The notes under the pieces were generated by a model. It saw nothing but the letters and a program-made list of their open reading frames with translations, was not told where the DNA came from and searched no databases. A stretch of DNA of 64,000 nt from Comamonas sp. GB3 AK4-5 (lineage in GTDB: Bacteria > Pseudomonadota > Gammaproteobacteria > Burkholderiales > Burkholderiaceae_C), in contig NZ_CP166730.1 in assembly GCF_041320665.1 (NCBI RefSeq), positions 930,001 to 994,000 on the forward strand, read 5' to 3'. Position 1 is the first letter of the stretch. Each line of letters opens with the position of its first letter. The position numbers were made by a program, and so were the translations under genes. This document shows positions 1 through 9,738 of the stretch, in pieces.

Positions 1-1552
1 CCATGCGCAGGGCCAGGACCGCGGCCTTCATGGCCCGCTCCGGCGTGGTGTGCGGGGTTTGCTGCAGCAACTGCTCCCATTGCTGCAGGGCAGCCTCGTC
101 ATCGCCGACACGTTCGTACAGGCCGGCCAAGGCTTCGCCGAGTTCCGCATGCTGAGGCTGCAGCGATTGGAGCACGGCAATGCCCTTCTGGGGCTGTCCC
201 AGGCGCTCGTAGGTGGCAATCAGCGCCTGGAGCAGTTGGGGGTCTTGAGGGTGGTGGCGCAGCTGGTAGTGCAGGGCATCGGCCAGGGGGCCATCTTCCA
301 GCAGCCCGGGCGCCAGGCGCAGTACCTGCTGCCAGGCTGCTGCATCGTTGCTGCGCTGGGCAATGGTGTGCCACTGCGCCAGCGCTTCAGAGGGGCGCTG
401 TGTCCATTCGGAGACCTCGGCCAGGCGCTGTCGCCATACCAGGTCGTCAGGAGCGTGTTGCACGGCCGCCTTGGCCACGCGCCAGGCGTCTTCGAGGTTG
501 CGGTTTTCCAGGAACACGGTGTAGCCCAGCGTGTAGACCTTGTCGTCAAACGGCAGCTGCGGGCCGCTGGAGGACGAGGTGGAGGCCGCGGTGTTGCGCA
601 TGTCTGGGGCGCGTGCAGGCATCTGGTCGTCCCAGAAAAAAGCCTGGCGCCGGAGGCCGAACACATCGACCCCGGCCGCGGCCATGGGGCGGGCCTCGTC
701 GGCAGAAGGCTGTTGCCAGGACAGTTGCAGCAGTTGTTTGGCATAGCGTTGCGCCACGGCGGGCTGGCCTGCTGCGCGGGCAATGGCAATCAGCTGGTAG
801 AGCACGGTGGGGTCATCGGTATAGGGGCCGAGCAGTTGCTCGGCCAGCGCCAGTGCTGCGGCCTGCTGGTTGCCGGCCTGCAGCACGGCGACGGCGCTGA
901 GCAGGTATTTTTTTCGCTGCTCCAGGGATGCGCTGGCCGCGCCGGCCTGCTGGTACCAGTGCGAGGCCGCGTCATACCTTCCGTTGCCCAGCGCAGCCTG
1001 GGCTGCGATTTCCAGAATATGGCTGCGCTCGTCCTGGGATTCGGGGCGTTGCAGCAGCGTGTCAAAGCTGCGCTGTGCCAGGGCCTCGTCGCCCAGGGCC
1101 AAGGCGGCCTGGCCGAGGTAGAGCAGCTGGGATTCGTCCAGATGCTGCAGCTTGATGAGCTTCTGTTTCTGGAGCGCGTTCTGTCGTGCAGATGCGCTTT
1201 CCGGGCTGTTTTGGCTGCTGGATTTTTGAAACTGGGCATAGCTGGTTTCCCAGTCTGCCCATGCGGCCTGGTCGGCCTTGCTCGCGGGGGTGGCGTCGGC
1301 GGCCAGGCGCAAGGCCTTGGCTTTTTCGACGCGTTGCAGCAGGTCCTGCAGCTCGACGTTGTCCGGGTCGCTGCGCAGCAGATTGCGCAGATAGGACTCG
1401 CTCAGGTCGATATTGGCTTGCGAGCTCTGCAGGCGCTGCTCCAGGTTCTTGCGTGGAAACAGCACCCACAGCGCGCAGCCGATCAGGCCTGCCAGCAGCA
1501 GGATCAGCCACAGAGGTGCGACCTGTGGCCGCTCAGGAGGCGCACTGTGCAT
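1..1552 (-). CDS. pelB: PelB-like TPR membrane protein, 3' part cut by window edge
   Basis: The frame stays open from an ATG at 1552 to the window edge (517 codons seen, no stop), so the C-terminal part is missing. The start overlaps the end of pelA by 20 bp, implying one transcript and coupled translation. The protein begins with a short proline-rich cytoplasmic end and one hydrophobic segment (about residues 13-32), followed by helical Ala/Leu-rich repeats typical of TPR arrays. In Pseudomonas aeruginosa PelB (about 1190 aa) an inner-membrane-anchored TPR scaffold leads to an outer-membrane beta-barrel that exports Pel and recruits PelA. Order, N-terminal membrane anchor and TPR character fit this. 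The barrel would lie outside the window, so the assignment rests on context plus architecture. Confidence 0.8.
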   Translation of the reverse strand, partial: MHSAPPERPQVAPLWLILLLAGLIGCALWVLFPRKNLEQRLQSSQANIDLSESYLRNLLRSDPDNVELQDLLQRVEKAKALRLAADATPASKADQAAWADWETSYAQFQKSSSQNSPESASARQNALQKQKLIKLQHLDESQLLYLGQAALALGDEALAQRSFDTLLQRPESQDERSHILEIAAQAALGNGRYDAASHWYQQAGAASASLEQRKKYLLSAVAVLQAGNQQAAALALAEQLLGPYTDDPTVLYQLIAIARAAGQPAVAQRYAKQLLQLSWQQPSADEARPMAAAGVDVFGLRRQAFFWDDQMPARAPDMRNTAASTSSSSGPQLPFDDKVYTLGYTVFLENRNLEDAWRVAKAAVQHAPDDLVWRQRLAEVSEWTQRPSEALAQWHTIAQRSNDAAAWQQVLRLAPGLLEDGPLADALHYQLRHHPQDPQLLQALIATYERLGQPQKGIAVLQSLQPQHAELGEALAGLYERVGDDEAALQQWEQLLQQTPHTTPERAMKAAVLALRM

Positions 1553-4325
1553 GGAAAGAGGCTGCCGTTGCGGGCAGTCGGAAGCGTTGAATGGTGGTCC
1601 CGGCGTTCGTGGTGTGCGATTGCGGCACCAGTACCCGGCCCTCGCTGCGCAATTGGCAGGAGCCGCTCACGGCGAGGCTGAATTCCAGCGGTGCATGGCC
1701 TTCCAGGCGAAAGGCGACGCCCTGGGCCTGCGGCTGCCAGGACTGTAGTCGGGCATTGGCCTCTTGCAGGGCGATGGGTGCGGGTTTGGCCGCCTGGCTG
1801 GTGCGCAAAAAGGCTGCGCCATTCACCAGATTCACAAAGCGGTCTTGCTGAAAGTCGTTGCTGCCGGCAACGCCGGTGCTGGTCTGCATGTCGATTGGCC
1901 CCCAGGCCTTGGGAATGCGCACGGTGCGCAGCTCGCCCTGGGTGCGTATGCGCCAGCCATCGCCCTCGCGCGCCAGGGCCGCGCCGTAGAAGTCCTGCAC
2001 CTTGCGGATGTACTCCGAGGGGAACACGGGGTGCAGCGGCTGTCGTGCGGCCCAGCCATAGGCCTTGTGCAAGGCGTTGATGCTGGCGAGCTTGCTGGCA
2101 GAGTAGGTGTGGTAGTAGATGTCGACCGCCTTGAGCCTTCGGGGCGTTTCGGTCATCTCGAAGGTTTCGATGACGCGCTCATAGCCATAGAAGGGGCCGT
2201 GCCAGAGCTCGGTGTAGATGTTCTCGTTGGTGACGGGGGCGTAGACCTGCAGATAGCCCTGCTTGGTGATGCCATGGCCCTGAACAGCGGTCAGCGAAGG
2301 GTTGCTGCGCGTGATGTAGGTGTCACCCCCATTCATGTTGAGCAGCCCGTTCTGGGTGGTGATCTTCAAAGCCTCTTCGCCGGGGGCGGTGTCGCCCGAC
2401 CACAGCAGAATGCGCACAGGTTTGCCCTGGGCCAGGCGATCGCGGATGTAGTTCACCGAGCCCACGATTTCCCGGTGCAGGTCCATGGTGTAGCCGGGAA
2501 TGCTGAGGTTGATAGCCGCTTCCTTGTTCTCGGCAAACAGGCCGTGGCGCACCGAGGTATCCCACAGATAGGGGTGGGAATAGGTGTGGCTGGCCACCTC
2601 CACATGCGGCAGCGCAAACATGCGCTTGGCAATGCCCTCCAGTTGTGCGCTGAACTGCGGGTACAGGCCTTGGGGCGAGACTTCGGACTCGATCACGGAC
2701 ACCGCATGCGGGATGCGGTATTTTTGCAAGATGTCCGTCAGCAGCCAGTCGGCGGCAAAACGGTTTCCGGGCATCTCGGCCTTGGAGGGAAAACCGTCGC
2801 CATCGATGTGGGCAAACAGCAGCCTGCGGCCATTTTCGGTGGTCACATCCGGCACCGGCAGCACCTGCAGGCGCAGGGCCTGTTGCACAAAGGCAAACGG
2901 GTCCACCACCCAGCGTGAGTCTTCGGTGCCGGGCACGCCCTGCACCACATAGGGGTTGTAGAGAAAGCCACCCCAAGGCGTGATGGCGCCAGCCGTGTAG
3001 CTCTGGCCCTTGCTGTCCTGCACCGTCACCAAAGGCTTGCTGCCGGGCTGCGCGGGTGGAAGCATTTCCTGATAGGGCGATCGGTCGGCCGGAAAGCTGC
3101 GGGTTTCAAAGCCCACCATGGCATCTTGCTGGGTGACCTTGACCAGGCCACTGGAGGGCGCTTTGCGCTGCAGCCCCAGCTGCTTGGCCCAGGCCGGCGT
3201 CATGTCAAAGCCCAGATCGCCCAGCACCGCCCAGGGCAGCCTGGCTTGCATAGTCTGGTAGATCCAGCGCTGCATGGCCGGCTGGGCCGGGCCGGGAATG
3301 GCGCCGTCGAACCAGGACGCCACGGCGGCATAGCGGTCGCCATAAATGCCTTCAGGCAGTGGCTTGCGCACGTCGTAGTAGTCGGCGATATAGCCCAGAT
3401 AGTTCAGCGGCATTTGCAGAAAACGGTGGGCTGCCGAGTAGTTCAGCGCCGGGGATTCATCCCCGTTGTAGAGCACGGCAATGCGCCGTGGCACCAGCTC
3501 CACGCTGCCTATGCCCACGGTGTGCAGCTGGTGGTCCGTCACCCAGGGGATGAAGCCTTGCTCCTTGATGCGTTGCGCCGTCTCGCGGGTCTTGGCGCGG
3601 TCCTGGGGCGGCACATAGTCGATGATGAGCATGGGAATGCCCATGCTGCGCACGGTGTGCGCCTGCTGCAGCAGCCAGTCGCGGTCTGGGGCACTGACGG
3701 GCGCGTACTGTTTGCTGCGTGCATTCCAGCCCTGGTAGAGCGATTCGGCCGCCACCATCTGCACCTTGTCCTTGATGCGGGGCAGCACCTCGAAGCCACG
3801 GTTGAGGATCAGCTGTATGCCCGGAAAACGGCGGTGCAGCTGTTCGATGACGGCCACCACCCCGTCTTGCTGGGCCTGCTCATTGAACTGGCTGGCCAGG
3901 CGGTAGGAATCCAGGGTGTCGATGAAAAAACCGCGAAAGCCCTGCTCCCACAGCGGCGCAATCACCTGCTCGGCAAAGAATGCGGGCCAATCGGGCTGGC
4001 TCTGGTCCACCAGCACCGAATCCCAGTCGCTGTTGCGGCCCAGGCGCCATGCGGCGGGAATGCGCTGGAAGTAGGCGCGGCTGGGATGCACCTCGGTCAG
4101 CGCGGCATAGGCATACAAGCTGCTGCCAGGCGCCTGAAAGGCGGCAGGGCGCAAGCCGTGGTCGGCGTCCACCACCACAATGTCAAAGGCTTTGAGCTCG
4201 TCCAGTGGTGCAGCAGCACCGTAGTACAGTGCCACCGCCGGAGGGGCCGCAAGTGCCGCCGCCTGGTATGCAAATGCCAAGGCACAGACCAGCAAGCGTC
4301 CATAGGCACGAATCAGATGAAGCAC
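1533..4325 (-). CDS. pelA: PelA: Pel polysaccharide deacetylase / GH114 hydrolase
   Basis: Periplasmic enzyme of Pel exopolysaccharide synthesis, which deacetylates the polymer and also carries a hydrolase domain. I chose a GTG at 4325 because GGAGGG lies just upstream and the protein then begins with a good signal peptide (LLVCALAFAYQAAALA); an upstream ATG at 4370 would add 15 unlikely residues. The 930-aa length matches P. aeruginosa PelA (948). The N-terminal GH114-like domain (about 28-270) has FFIDTLDSY near residue 136 and AESLYQGW near 194. The deacetylase domain has HIDGDG near 506-511 and the metal-binding HxxxH motif SHTYSHP near 580-584. It is the first gene of the operon, followed by pelB with overlapping ends, and is divergent from galE. 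Confidence 0.93.
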   Translation of the reverse strand: MLHLIRAYGRLLVCALAFAYQAAALAAPPAVALYYGAAAPLDELKAFDIVVVDADHGLRPAAFQAPGSSLYAYAALTEVHPSRAYFQRIPAAWRLGRNSDWDSVLVDQSQPDWPAFFAEQVIAPLWEQGFRGFFIDTLDSYRLASQFNEQAQQDGVVAVIEQLHRRFPGIQLILNRGFEVLPRIKDKVQMVAAESLYQGWNARSKQYAPVSAPDRDWLLQQAHTVRSMGIPMLIIDYVPPQDRAKTRETAQRIKEQGFIPWVTDHQLHTVGIGSVELVPRRIAVLYNGDESPALNYSAAHRFLQMPLNYLGYIADYYDVRKPLPEGIYGDRYAAVASWFDGAIPGPAQPAMQRWIYQTMQARLPWAVLGDLGFDMTPAWAKQLGLQRKAPSSGLVKVTQQDAMVGFETRSFPADRSPYQEMLPPAQPGSKPLVTVQDSKGQSYTAGAITPWGGFLYNPYVVQGVPGTEDSRWVVDPFAFVQQALRLQVLPVPDVTTENGRRLLFAHIDGDGFPSKAEMPGNRFAADWLLTDILQKYRIPHAVSVIESEVSPQGLYPQFSAQLEGIAKRMFALPHVEVASHTYSHPYLWDTSVRHGLFAENKEAAINLSIPGYTMDLHREIVGSVNYIRDRLAQGKPVRILLWSGDTAPGEEALKITTQNGLLNMNGGDTYITRSNPSLTAVQGHGITKQGYLQVYAPVTNENIYTELWHGPFYGYERVIETFEMTETPRRLKAVDIYYHTYSASKLASINALHKAYGWAARQPLHPVFPSEYIRKVQDFYGAALAREGDGWRIRTQGELRTVRIPKAWGPIDMQTSTGVAGSNDFQQDRFVNLVNGAAFLRTSQAAKPAPIALQEANARLQSWQPQAQGVAFRLEGHAPLEFSLAVSGSCQLRSEGRVLVPQSHTTNAGTTIQRFRLPATAASFHAQCAS

Positions 4326-4345
4326 AAAGCCCTCCCGTCGTTTTG

Positions 4346-4375
4346 AATGTAAATAGTATTGAACTATCAATTCAA
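4346..4375 (-). promoter_or_regulatory. Candidate pelA promoter with overlapping dyad
   Basis: On the minus strand TTGAAT (4375-4370) and TACATT (4351-4346) are 18 bp apart and about 20 bp upstream of the pelA GTG, a plausible sigma-70 promoter. An inverted repeat ATTGAA-N7-TTCAAT at 4358-4376 covers the -35 region and could be an operator. This stretch is much more AT-rich than its surroundings. No regulator can be named from sequence alone. Confidence 0.4.
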
Positions 4376-4479
4376 TCGTGATGATTGTTAAATTTTGTTC
4401 ATGAGTCGGGTATGTACTAGCAATTTGGCTGCAGGTTTACCTGTTGTAGCGACATTCGGTCAATATCTCGAAAACAACA

Positions 4480-4500
4480 CATACCTGTGTAGTAGGTATG
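4480..4500 (+). promoter_or_regulatory. Inverted repeat in galE leader
   Basis: A perfect 7-bp inverted repeat, CATACCT-N7-AGGTATG, lies 7 bp upstream of the galE Shine-Dalgarno sequence AAGGAG. It could be a repressor operator or a small hairpin in the 5' leader. There is no sign which. Confidence 0.45.
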
Positions 4501-4519
4501 GTTTCTCAAGGAGTTCAAC

Positions 4520-5536
4520 TTGATTCTTGTCACCGGCGGTGCCGGATTTATTGGCTCACACACCTGTGTGGCACTGGCGGCCTGCAACGAGCCGTTTCTG
4601 ATCCTCGACAGCTTCGACAACAGCCGCCGCTCTGTGCTGGAGCGGCTGGCGCGCATCACCGGCCAGACACCGCTGTGCGTGGAAGGCGATATCCGTGATG
4701 CAGCGCTGCTGCGCAAATTGTTTGCCGAGCATCCCATCACCGAAGTGATCCACTTTGCAGGCCTCAAGGCCGTGGGTGAGTCGGTGCGCGAGCCGCTGCG
4801 CTACTACGACAACAATATTGCAGGCAGTGTCACGTTGCTGCAGGCCATGCGGGAAGCGGGCGTCAAGACCATTGTGTTCTCTTCTTCGGCCACTGTGTAT
4901 GGGGACCCTGCCTCGTTGCCGATACGGGAAGACTTTCCCCTGTCCGCCACCAACCCTTACGGGCAGACCAAGCTGATGATGGAGCAGGTGCTGGCCGACG
5001 TGGACAGGGCCGATCCCGGCCAGTGGCGCATGGCGCGGCTGCGCTACTTCAACCCGGTGGGCGCCCATGAAAGCGGCCTGATTGGTGAAGACCCGCAGGA
5101 TGTGCCCAACAACCTCATGCCCTATGTGGCCCAGGTGGCCTCGGGCCAGCGCGCCCAGTTGAACGTGTTTGGCGGCGACTACCCCACGCCCGACGGTACG
5201 GGGCAGCGCGACTACATCCATGTCACCGACCTGGCCGCAGGCCATGTGGCGGCCCTGCGCTATCTGCGCCAGCACAGCGGCGTGCTGACCGTGAACCTGG
5301 GTACGGGCCGGCCGGTATCGGTGCTGGACATGGTGCGCAGCTTTGAAAAAGCCAGCGGCCAGCCCGTGCCCTACGAGATCGTGGCCCGCCGCCCGGGTGA
5401 TGTGGCCCAGTGCTGGGCGGATCCGACATTGGCCGAGCAACTGCTGGGCTGGAAGGCCGAGCTGGATGTGGACCGCATGTGTGCGGATGCCTGGCGCTGG
5501 CAAAACGGGATGGCGCGTGAGCTAAACACCCCCTGA
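4520..5536 (+). CDS. galE: UDP-glucose 4-epimerase (GalE type)
   Basis: Interconverts UDP-Glc/UDP-Gal, and in some relatives UDP-GlcNAc/UDP-GalNAc, using bound NAD. The 338-aa protein opens with the Rossmann motif GGAGFIGSH and has the catalytic S-S-A-T-V-Y / Y-G-Q-T-K pair (YxxxK) near residues 125-155, at the family length. The start is TTG, preceded by AAGGAG; no in-frame ATG would keep the Rossmann motif. It is divergent from the pel operon, and Pel contains GalNAc, so a precursor role is likely. The stop codon TGA lies inside the CCCCCTGAG motif of the downstream repeat, so the last residues are shared with that repeat. Confidence 0.93.
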   Translation: MILVTGGAGFIGSHTCVALAACNEPFLILDSFDNSRRSVLERLARITGQTPLCVEGDIRDAALLRKLFAEHPITEVIHFAGLKAVGESVREPLRYYDNNIAGSVTLLQAMREAGVKTIVFSSSATVYGDPASLPIREDFPLSATNPYGQTKLMMEQVLADVDRADPGQWRMARLRYFNPVGAHESGLIGEDPQDVPNNLMPYVAQVASGQRAQLNVFGGDYPTPDGTGQRDYIHVTDLAAGHVAALRYLRQHSGVLTVNLGTGRPVSVLDMVRSFEKASGQPVPYEIVARRPGDVAQCWADPTLAEQLLGWKAELDVDRMCADAWRWQNGMARELNTP

Positions 5537-5640
5537 GGTGCTACGCGCCTTCCCCTCTCTGGCGCGATGCGCCGGAGGGGGACGACACCGGCGTTGTGGG
5601 GCGGCCCTTGCGCGGTGTCTTCGCATAGGGGCGGTTTTGT
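5529..5640 (+). repeat. 3'-end repeat, copy A
   Basis: First of 11 copies. It begins with CCCCCTGAG, continues GCGCCTTCCCC, a variable hairpin (CTGGCGCGATGCGCCGGA), GGGGGACG, then GGGGCGGCCCTTGCGCGG and a tail ending in GGTTTTGT. It starts inside the galE stop codon. Confidence 0.85.
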
Positions 5641-5977
5641 GCAGCGCGGGTCTGGCTTTGGGGGCTGCAGCTGTGCCCGTTATGCCGGTGGGTACTGAGA
5701 ACATGTTCAATGTCTCTACGCTGGCGCGCCGCGAGAAGACTTTGAACACGTTCTAAGTGCATATTCAGGAAGAGGCTGTCCTCGCTCGCAGTCTCTGGCG
5801 GAGGTGCGCCGGTTTCATTCCATTCGGATGGTGCGCAGCGCTCTGGATTGAACAGGAGGTGGCCCGGCTCAGCTGGGCATGGCGGTCATCGCCGCTTGCG
5901 GCCGAGCCGGGGTGGGAGCGCTGTGCGTGTTATCTTTTGGCCTTTGTTGGTCTCTACGCTACGCGCCTGTTGTTCCT
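5537..5977. other. 441-bp intergenic region before hisF
   Basis: This region holds repeat copy A and an inverted repeat at 5697-5755. I see no credible coding frame in the remainder: the open frames there lack a ribosome site and recognisable motifs. The upstream his genes expected before hisF in relatives are absent. Confidence 0.6.
5697..5755. repeat. 19-bp imperfect inverted repeat
   Basis: Left arm GAGAACATGTTCAATGTCT (5697-5715) and right arm AGACTTTGAACACGTTCTA (5737-5755) are reverse complements except at three positions. The 21-bp loop contains the palindrome GGCGCGCC. It may be a transcript-end hairpin or the trace of a small mobile element. Confidence 0.6.
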
Positions 5978-6778
<801 letters not shown>

Positions 6779-6940
6779 GGCTTTGCTGCGCCGCACTGCA
6801 CGGGCTGCACGCCAGCAGCCATGCAGCGTACCGTCAAAAAACAGAAGCATGCTGTGCTGAGGATGCAAGGGTTTGCAGGTGATTTTCATCTGAAACCGTT
6901 TGCACACCAGCACAGGCAGCTATCAATTCAAAGGATTGCC

Positions 6941-7330
6941 ATGCAGTGGCTCGATCAAGTGAAGTGGGACGACAAGGGCCTGGTGCCCGTCATCGCCCAG
7001 GAAAAAGACACGGGCGACGTGCTGATGTTCGCCTGGATGAACCGCGAAGCGCTGCAGAAAACGGCAGAGCTGGGCCGCGCGGTCTACTTCAGCCGCTCGC
7101 GGGGCAAGCTGTGGGCCAAGGGCGAGGAATCGGGCCATGTGCAGCAGGTGCACGAGATGCGCATCGACTGCGACAACGACGTGGTGCTGCTGCAGGTCAC
7201 CCAGCTGGGGCATGAGCCCGGCATTGCCTGCCACACGGGTCGCCACAGCTGTTTTTTCAGCATCTACCAGGACGGGGCCTGGGTCGCGCATGACCCGGTC
7301 TTGAAAGACCCCGATTCCATCTATAAATGA
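6941..7330 (+). CDS. hisI: Phosphoribosyl-AMP cyclohydrolase
   Basis: Opens the adenine ring of PR-AMP, the third step of histidine synthesis. The 129-aa protein has the family block [17 protein letters not shown] and metal-binding residues in DCDND and [10 protein letters not shown]. The ATG at 6941 gives the usual [10 protein letters not shown] start; the frame is open upstream, but a 160-bp gap from hisF is more likely leader. The stop overlaps the hisE start as ATGA. It is a monofunctional enzyme, with hisE as a separate gene. Confidence 0.96.
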   Translation: MQWLDQVKWDDKGLVPVIAQEKDTGDVLMFAWMNREALQKTAELGRAVYFSRSRGKLWAKGEESGHVQQVHEMRIDCDNDVVLLQVTQLGHEPGIACHTGRHSCFFSIYQDGAWVAHDPVLKDPDSIYK

Positions 7331-7746
7331 AGATTGCAATGTCTGATACCACCCACACCGTATCGGTAGAAGGCGCGCTGGCGCGTCTGGCTGCCGTGAT
7401 CGAAAGCCGCAAGGTCGCCAACGGCGGCGATCCGGAGCAAAGCTATGTGGCCCGCCTGCTGCACAAGGGGCCGGACACATTTCTGAAAAAAATCGGCGAA
7501 GAAGCCACCGAAGTGGTGATGGCCGCCAAGGATGCCGACCACGGTGGTGACAAAGGCAAAATCCTCTATGAGGTGGCAGACTTGTGGTTTCACACCATGA
7601 TTGCGCTGTCGCACTATGGCCTTTCCCCCGCCGAGGTCGTGGCCGAGCTGGAGCGCCGCGAGGGCACCAGCGGCCTGGAAGAAAAAGCGCTGCGCAAGGC
7701 CCAGGAGCGGGCCGCACAGGAAGCCGTGGCCCATAAGGCCCCATGA
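7327..7746 (+). CDS. hisE: Phosphoribosyl-ATP pyrophosphatase
   Basis: Hydrolyses PR-ATP to PR-AMP, the second histidine step. It is a MazG-like all-alpha fold with [12 protein letters not shown] (metal-binding E/E) and [14 protein letters not shown]. The ATG at 7327 overlaps the hisI stop by 4 bp; an ATG at 7339 (MSDTTHT) is an alternative start. The length of 139 aa is slightly above that of typical HisE because of an Ala/Glu-rich C-terminal tail. Confidence 0.95.
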   Translation: MKIAMSDTTHTVSVEGALARLAAVIESRKVANGGDPEQSYVARLLHKGPDTFLKKIGEEATEVVMAAKDADHGGDKGKILYEVADLWFHTMIALSHYGLSPAEVVAELERREGTSGLEEKALRKAQERAAQEAVAHKAP

Positions 7747-7769
7747 AGTCTTATACGAAGGAGTGCAAT

Positions 7770-8165
7770 ATGGACCGCAATGACATCGTCGACGTCCGCG
7801 CCGTAGACCAAGCCACCCTGGATGGCCTGCGCGCCTGGGGCTGGGTCAGCTACATCCTTCACCTGATCGTGGCCGTCACCGCCGTGCTGCCGGGCACGCA
7901 GGCCAGCGTGGCCCTGCTGCTGCTGGCTCTGGTCATCGACCTGGTCAAGCGCTCGGCGGCCGAAGGCAGCTGGCATGCCTCGCATTTTTCCTGGCGCATA
8001 CGCAGCGTGCTCTGGTGTGGCGTGCTCTACATCATCACGGCACCGCTGTGGCTGGTGTTCATCATTCCGGGCTGGATTGCCTGGGGCTTGATCTCGCTGT
8101 GGTTCCTCTACCGCATCGTGCGTGGCATGCTGGCCATGAGCCGCAGCGAGCCGTTGCCGCTGTGA
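7770..8165 (+). CDS. Small integral membrane protein, DUF4870-like
   Basis: A 131-aa protein with three hydrophobic segments (about 25-42, 48-60 and 80-115). The last pair contains the Pro/Gly/Trp-rich segment LWLVFIIPGWIAWGLISLW, typical of DUF4870 membrane proteins of unknown function. The ATG at 7770 follows AAGGAG (7758-7763), 6 bp upstream, and fixes the start. It lies 23 bp after hisE on the same strand, probably co-transcribed, but no link to histidine synthesis is evident. Confidence 0.8.
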   Translation: MDRNDIVDVRAVDQATLDGLRAWGWVSYILHLIVAVTAVLPGTQASVALLLLALVIDLVKRSAAEGSWHASHFSWRIRSVLWCGVLYIITAPLWLVFIIPGWIAWGLISLWFLYRIVRGMLAMSRSEPLPL

Positions 8166-8238
8166 GTTGGAATTTCTGTGGCTGGGCGTTGCCCGGCCGG
8201 TTTGCTTCACTATCTGCGTCACCATCACGCTGCTGCCC

Positions 8239-9279
8239 ATGACTGTTCGTGCCTCTGCTGCTCCTATCTGCCTGAACCTGGCTCTGCAAGGTGGGGGCTC
8301 GCACGGCGCTTTTACCTGGGGTGTGCTGGACGCCTTGCTGGAAGACCAGGGCTTTTGCTTTCCCGGTATCAGCGGCACCAGTGCCGGCGCCATGAATGCC
8401 GCTGCCGTGGTCCACGGTTTTTCCAGTGCAGCGCTGGAGTTTTCCAAGCCGGGCGAGCATCGCCATGTCGAAGGCTGCATCCGCGCCCGCGCCGCGCTGC
8501 AGGCGCTGTGGAATGGTGTGGGCACCATGGGCAGCCTGATGTGGGGCGTGCCCGCAGCGCAAAGCGCGCTGATGAACATGATGACCCAGTGGCTTTCGCC
8601 CTACCAGACCAATCCGCTGGACTTCAACCCGCTGCGCAACCAGCTGCAGCAGGTGGTGGACTTCGATGCCGTGCAACGCGCCGTGGGCATGGAGGGTGTG
8701 CCCCGGGCCTTTGTCTGCGCCACCAATGTGCGCACCGGGCGGGGCAAGATCTTCAAGGGGGCAGAGATCAGCGCCGATGCGGTGATGGCCTCGGCCTGTC
8801 TGCCCCAGCTGTTCAGGGCCGTGGAAATTGACGGCGAGCATTACTGGGACGGCGGCTACTCGGGCAATCCGGCGCTGTACCCGCTGATCTACGACACCCA
8901 GTGCAGCGACATGCTGCTGGTGCAGATCAACCCCATCGAATACCACGAGCTGCCCAACACGGCCGCCGACATCATGGAGCGCATGAACGAAGTTACCTTC
9001 AACGCCGGCTTGCTGTCAGAGCTGCGCGCCATCGACTTTGTGCGCCGCCTGCTGGCCGAAGGTCGGCTGGACGCCAACCGCTACAAGAGTGTGCTGCTGC
9101 ACCGCATTGACGGCGGTGGGGCGCTGGCGGAGTTTGGCGCCTCCAGCAAGACGCGGGCCGATGGCGCCTTTTTGCGCGAGCTGTTTGCGCTGGGGCGGGC
9201 CGAAGGCGAGCGCTGGATTGCGGACCACCGCGGTGACGTGGGCGTGCGCCAGACGCTGCAGATCGTCGACAATCTTTGA
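8239..9279 (+). CDS. Patatin-like phospholipase (RssA-like)
   Basis: Predicted serine acyl-hydrolase of the patatin family with the full catalytic set: oxyanion loop LQGGGSHGAF, nucleophile elbow ISGTSAGAMNA (GxSxG) and the dyad aspartate in WDGGYSGNPAL. With the ATG at 8239 the product is 346 aa; a TTG at 8167 would add 24 hydrophobic residues and is less likely. There is no convincing signal peptide at the chosen start, so it is probably a cytoplasmic lipase or acyl esterase acting on membrane lipids. The substrate cannot be deduced. Confidence 0.87.
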   Translation: MTVRASAAPICLNLALQGGGSHGAFTWGVLDALLEDQGFCFPGISGTSAGAMNAAAVVHGFSSAALEFSKPGEHRHVEGCIRARAALQALWNGVGTMGSLMWGVPAAQSALMNMMTQWLSPYQTNPLDFNPLRNQLQQVVDFDAVQRAVGMEGVPRAFVCATNVRTGRGKIFKGAEISADAVMASACLPQLFRAVEIDGEHYWDGGYSGNPALYPLIYDTQCSDMLLVQINPIEYHELPNTAADIMERMNEVTFNAGLLSELRAIDFVRRLLAEGRLDANRYKSVLLHRIDGGGALAEFGASSKTRADGAFLRELFALGRAEGERWIADHRGDVGVRQTLQIVDNL

Positions 9280-9335
9280 GTTCTTTCCCCTCTTCGCGCG
9301 GCGCCGCCGCGCAGCATGTTCCCAACCGCTTTGCC

Positions 9336-9734
9336 ATGACCGAACCCGCATCTGCGCCCGCATATTCCGCGCACCCCGATCACGACGCCAACTGCATCTT
9401 CTGCAAGATCATTGCCGGCCAGATTCCCTCGCGCAAGGTGTATGAGGACGAGGATGTCTTCGCCTTTCACGACATCCAGCCCTGGGCACCGGTGCATTTC
9501 CTGATCGTGCCCAAGCGGCATATTGCCTCCATGGCCCATCTGACGGCCGAAGACGCGCCGCTGATGGGCAAGATCATGGCCTTGGCCCCCCGGCTGGCCC
9601 AGGAGCAGGGCTGCAATCCCTATCCGGATGGGGGCTTTCGCGTGGTGATCAACACCGGCGCCGAAGGCGGCCAGGAAGTGCATCACCTGCATGTGCATGT
9701 CATCGGGGGGCCCCGGCCCTGGAAGAAAGGGTGA
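9336..9734 (+). CDS. HIT-family nucleotide hydrolase
   Basis: A 132-aa histidine-triad protein that probably hydrolyses nucleoside phosphoramidates or adenylylated small molecules (HinT type). The triad HHLHVHVIGG is near the C-terminus, and CIFCKIIAGQIPS near the N-terminus is the usual HinT opening with a CxxC pair. The ATG at 9336 was chosen over an upstream in-frame start at 9276 because the family block begins soon after it. The gene stands between his and tat genes, as in relatives. Repeat copy B begins 5 bp after its stop. Confidence 0.93.
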   Translation: MTEPASAPAYSAHPDHDANCIFCKIIAGQIPSRKVYEDEDVFAFHDIQPWAPVHFLIVPKRHIASMAHLTAEDAPLMGKIMALAPRLAQEQGCNPYPDGGFRVVINTGAEGGQEVHHLHVHVIGGPRPWKKG

Positions 9735-9738
9735 ACAC

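Noticed and set aside
50..1681. Long plus-strand open frame opposite pelB
   Set aside because: It is the antisense shadow of pelB in high-GC sequence; no ribosome site, and Gln/Gly/Leu composition typical of reversed coding frames.
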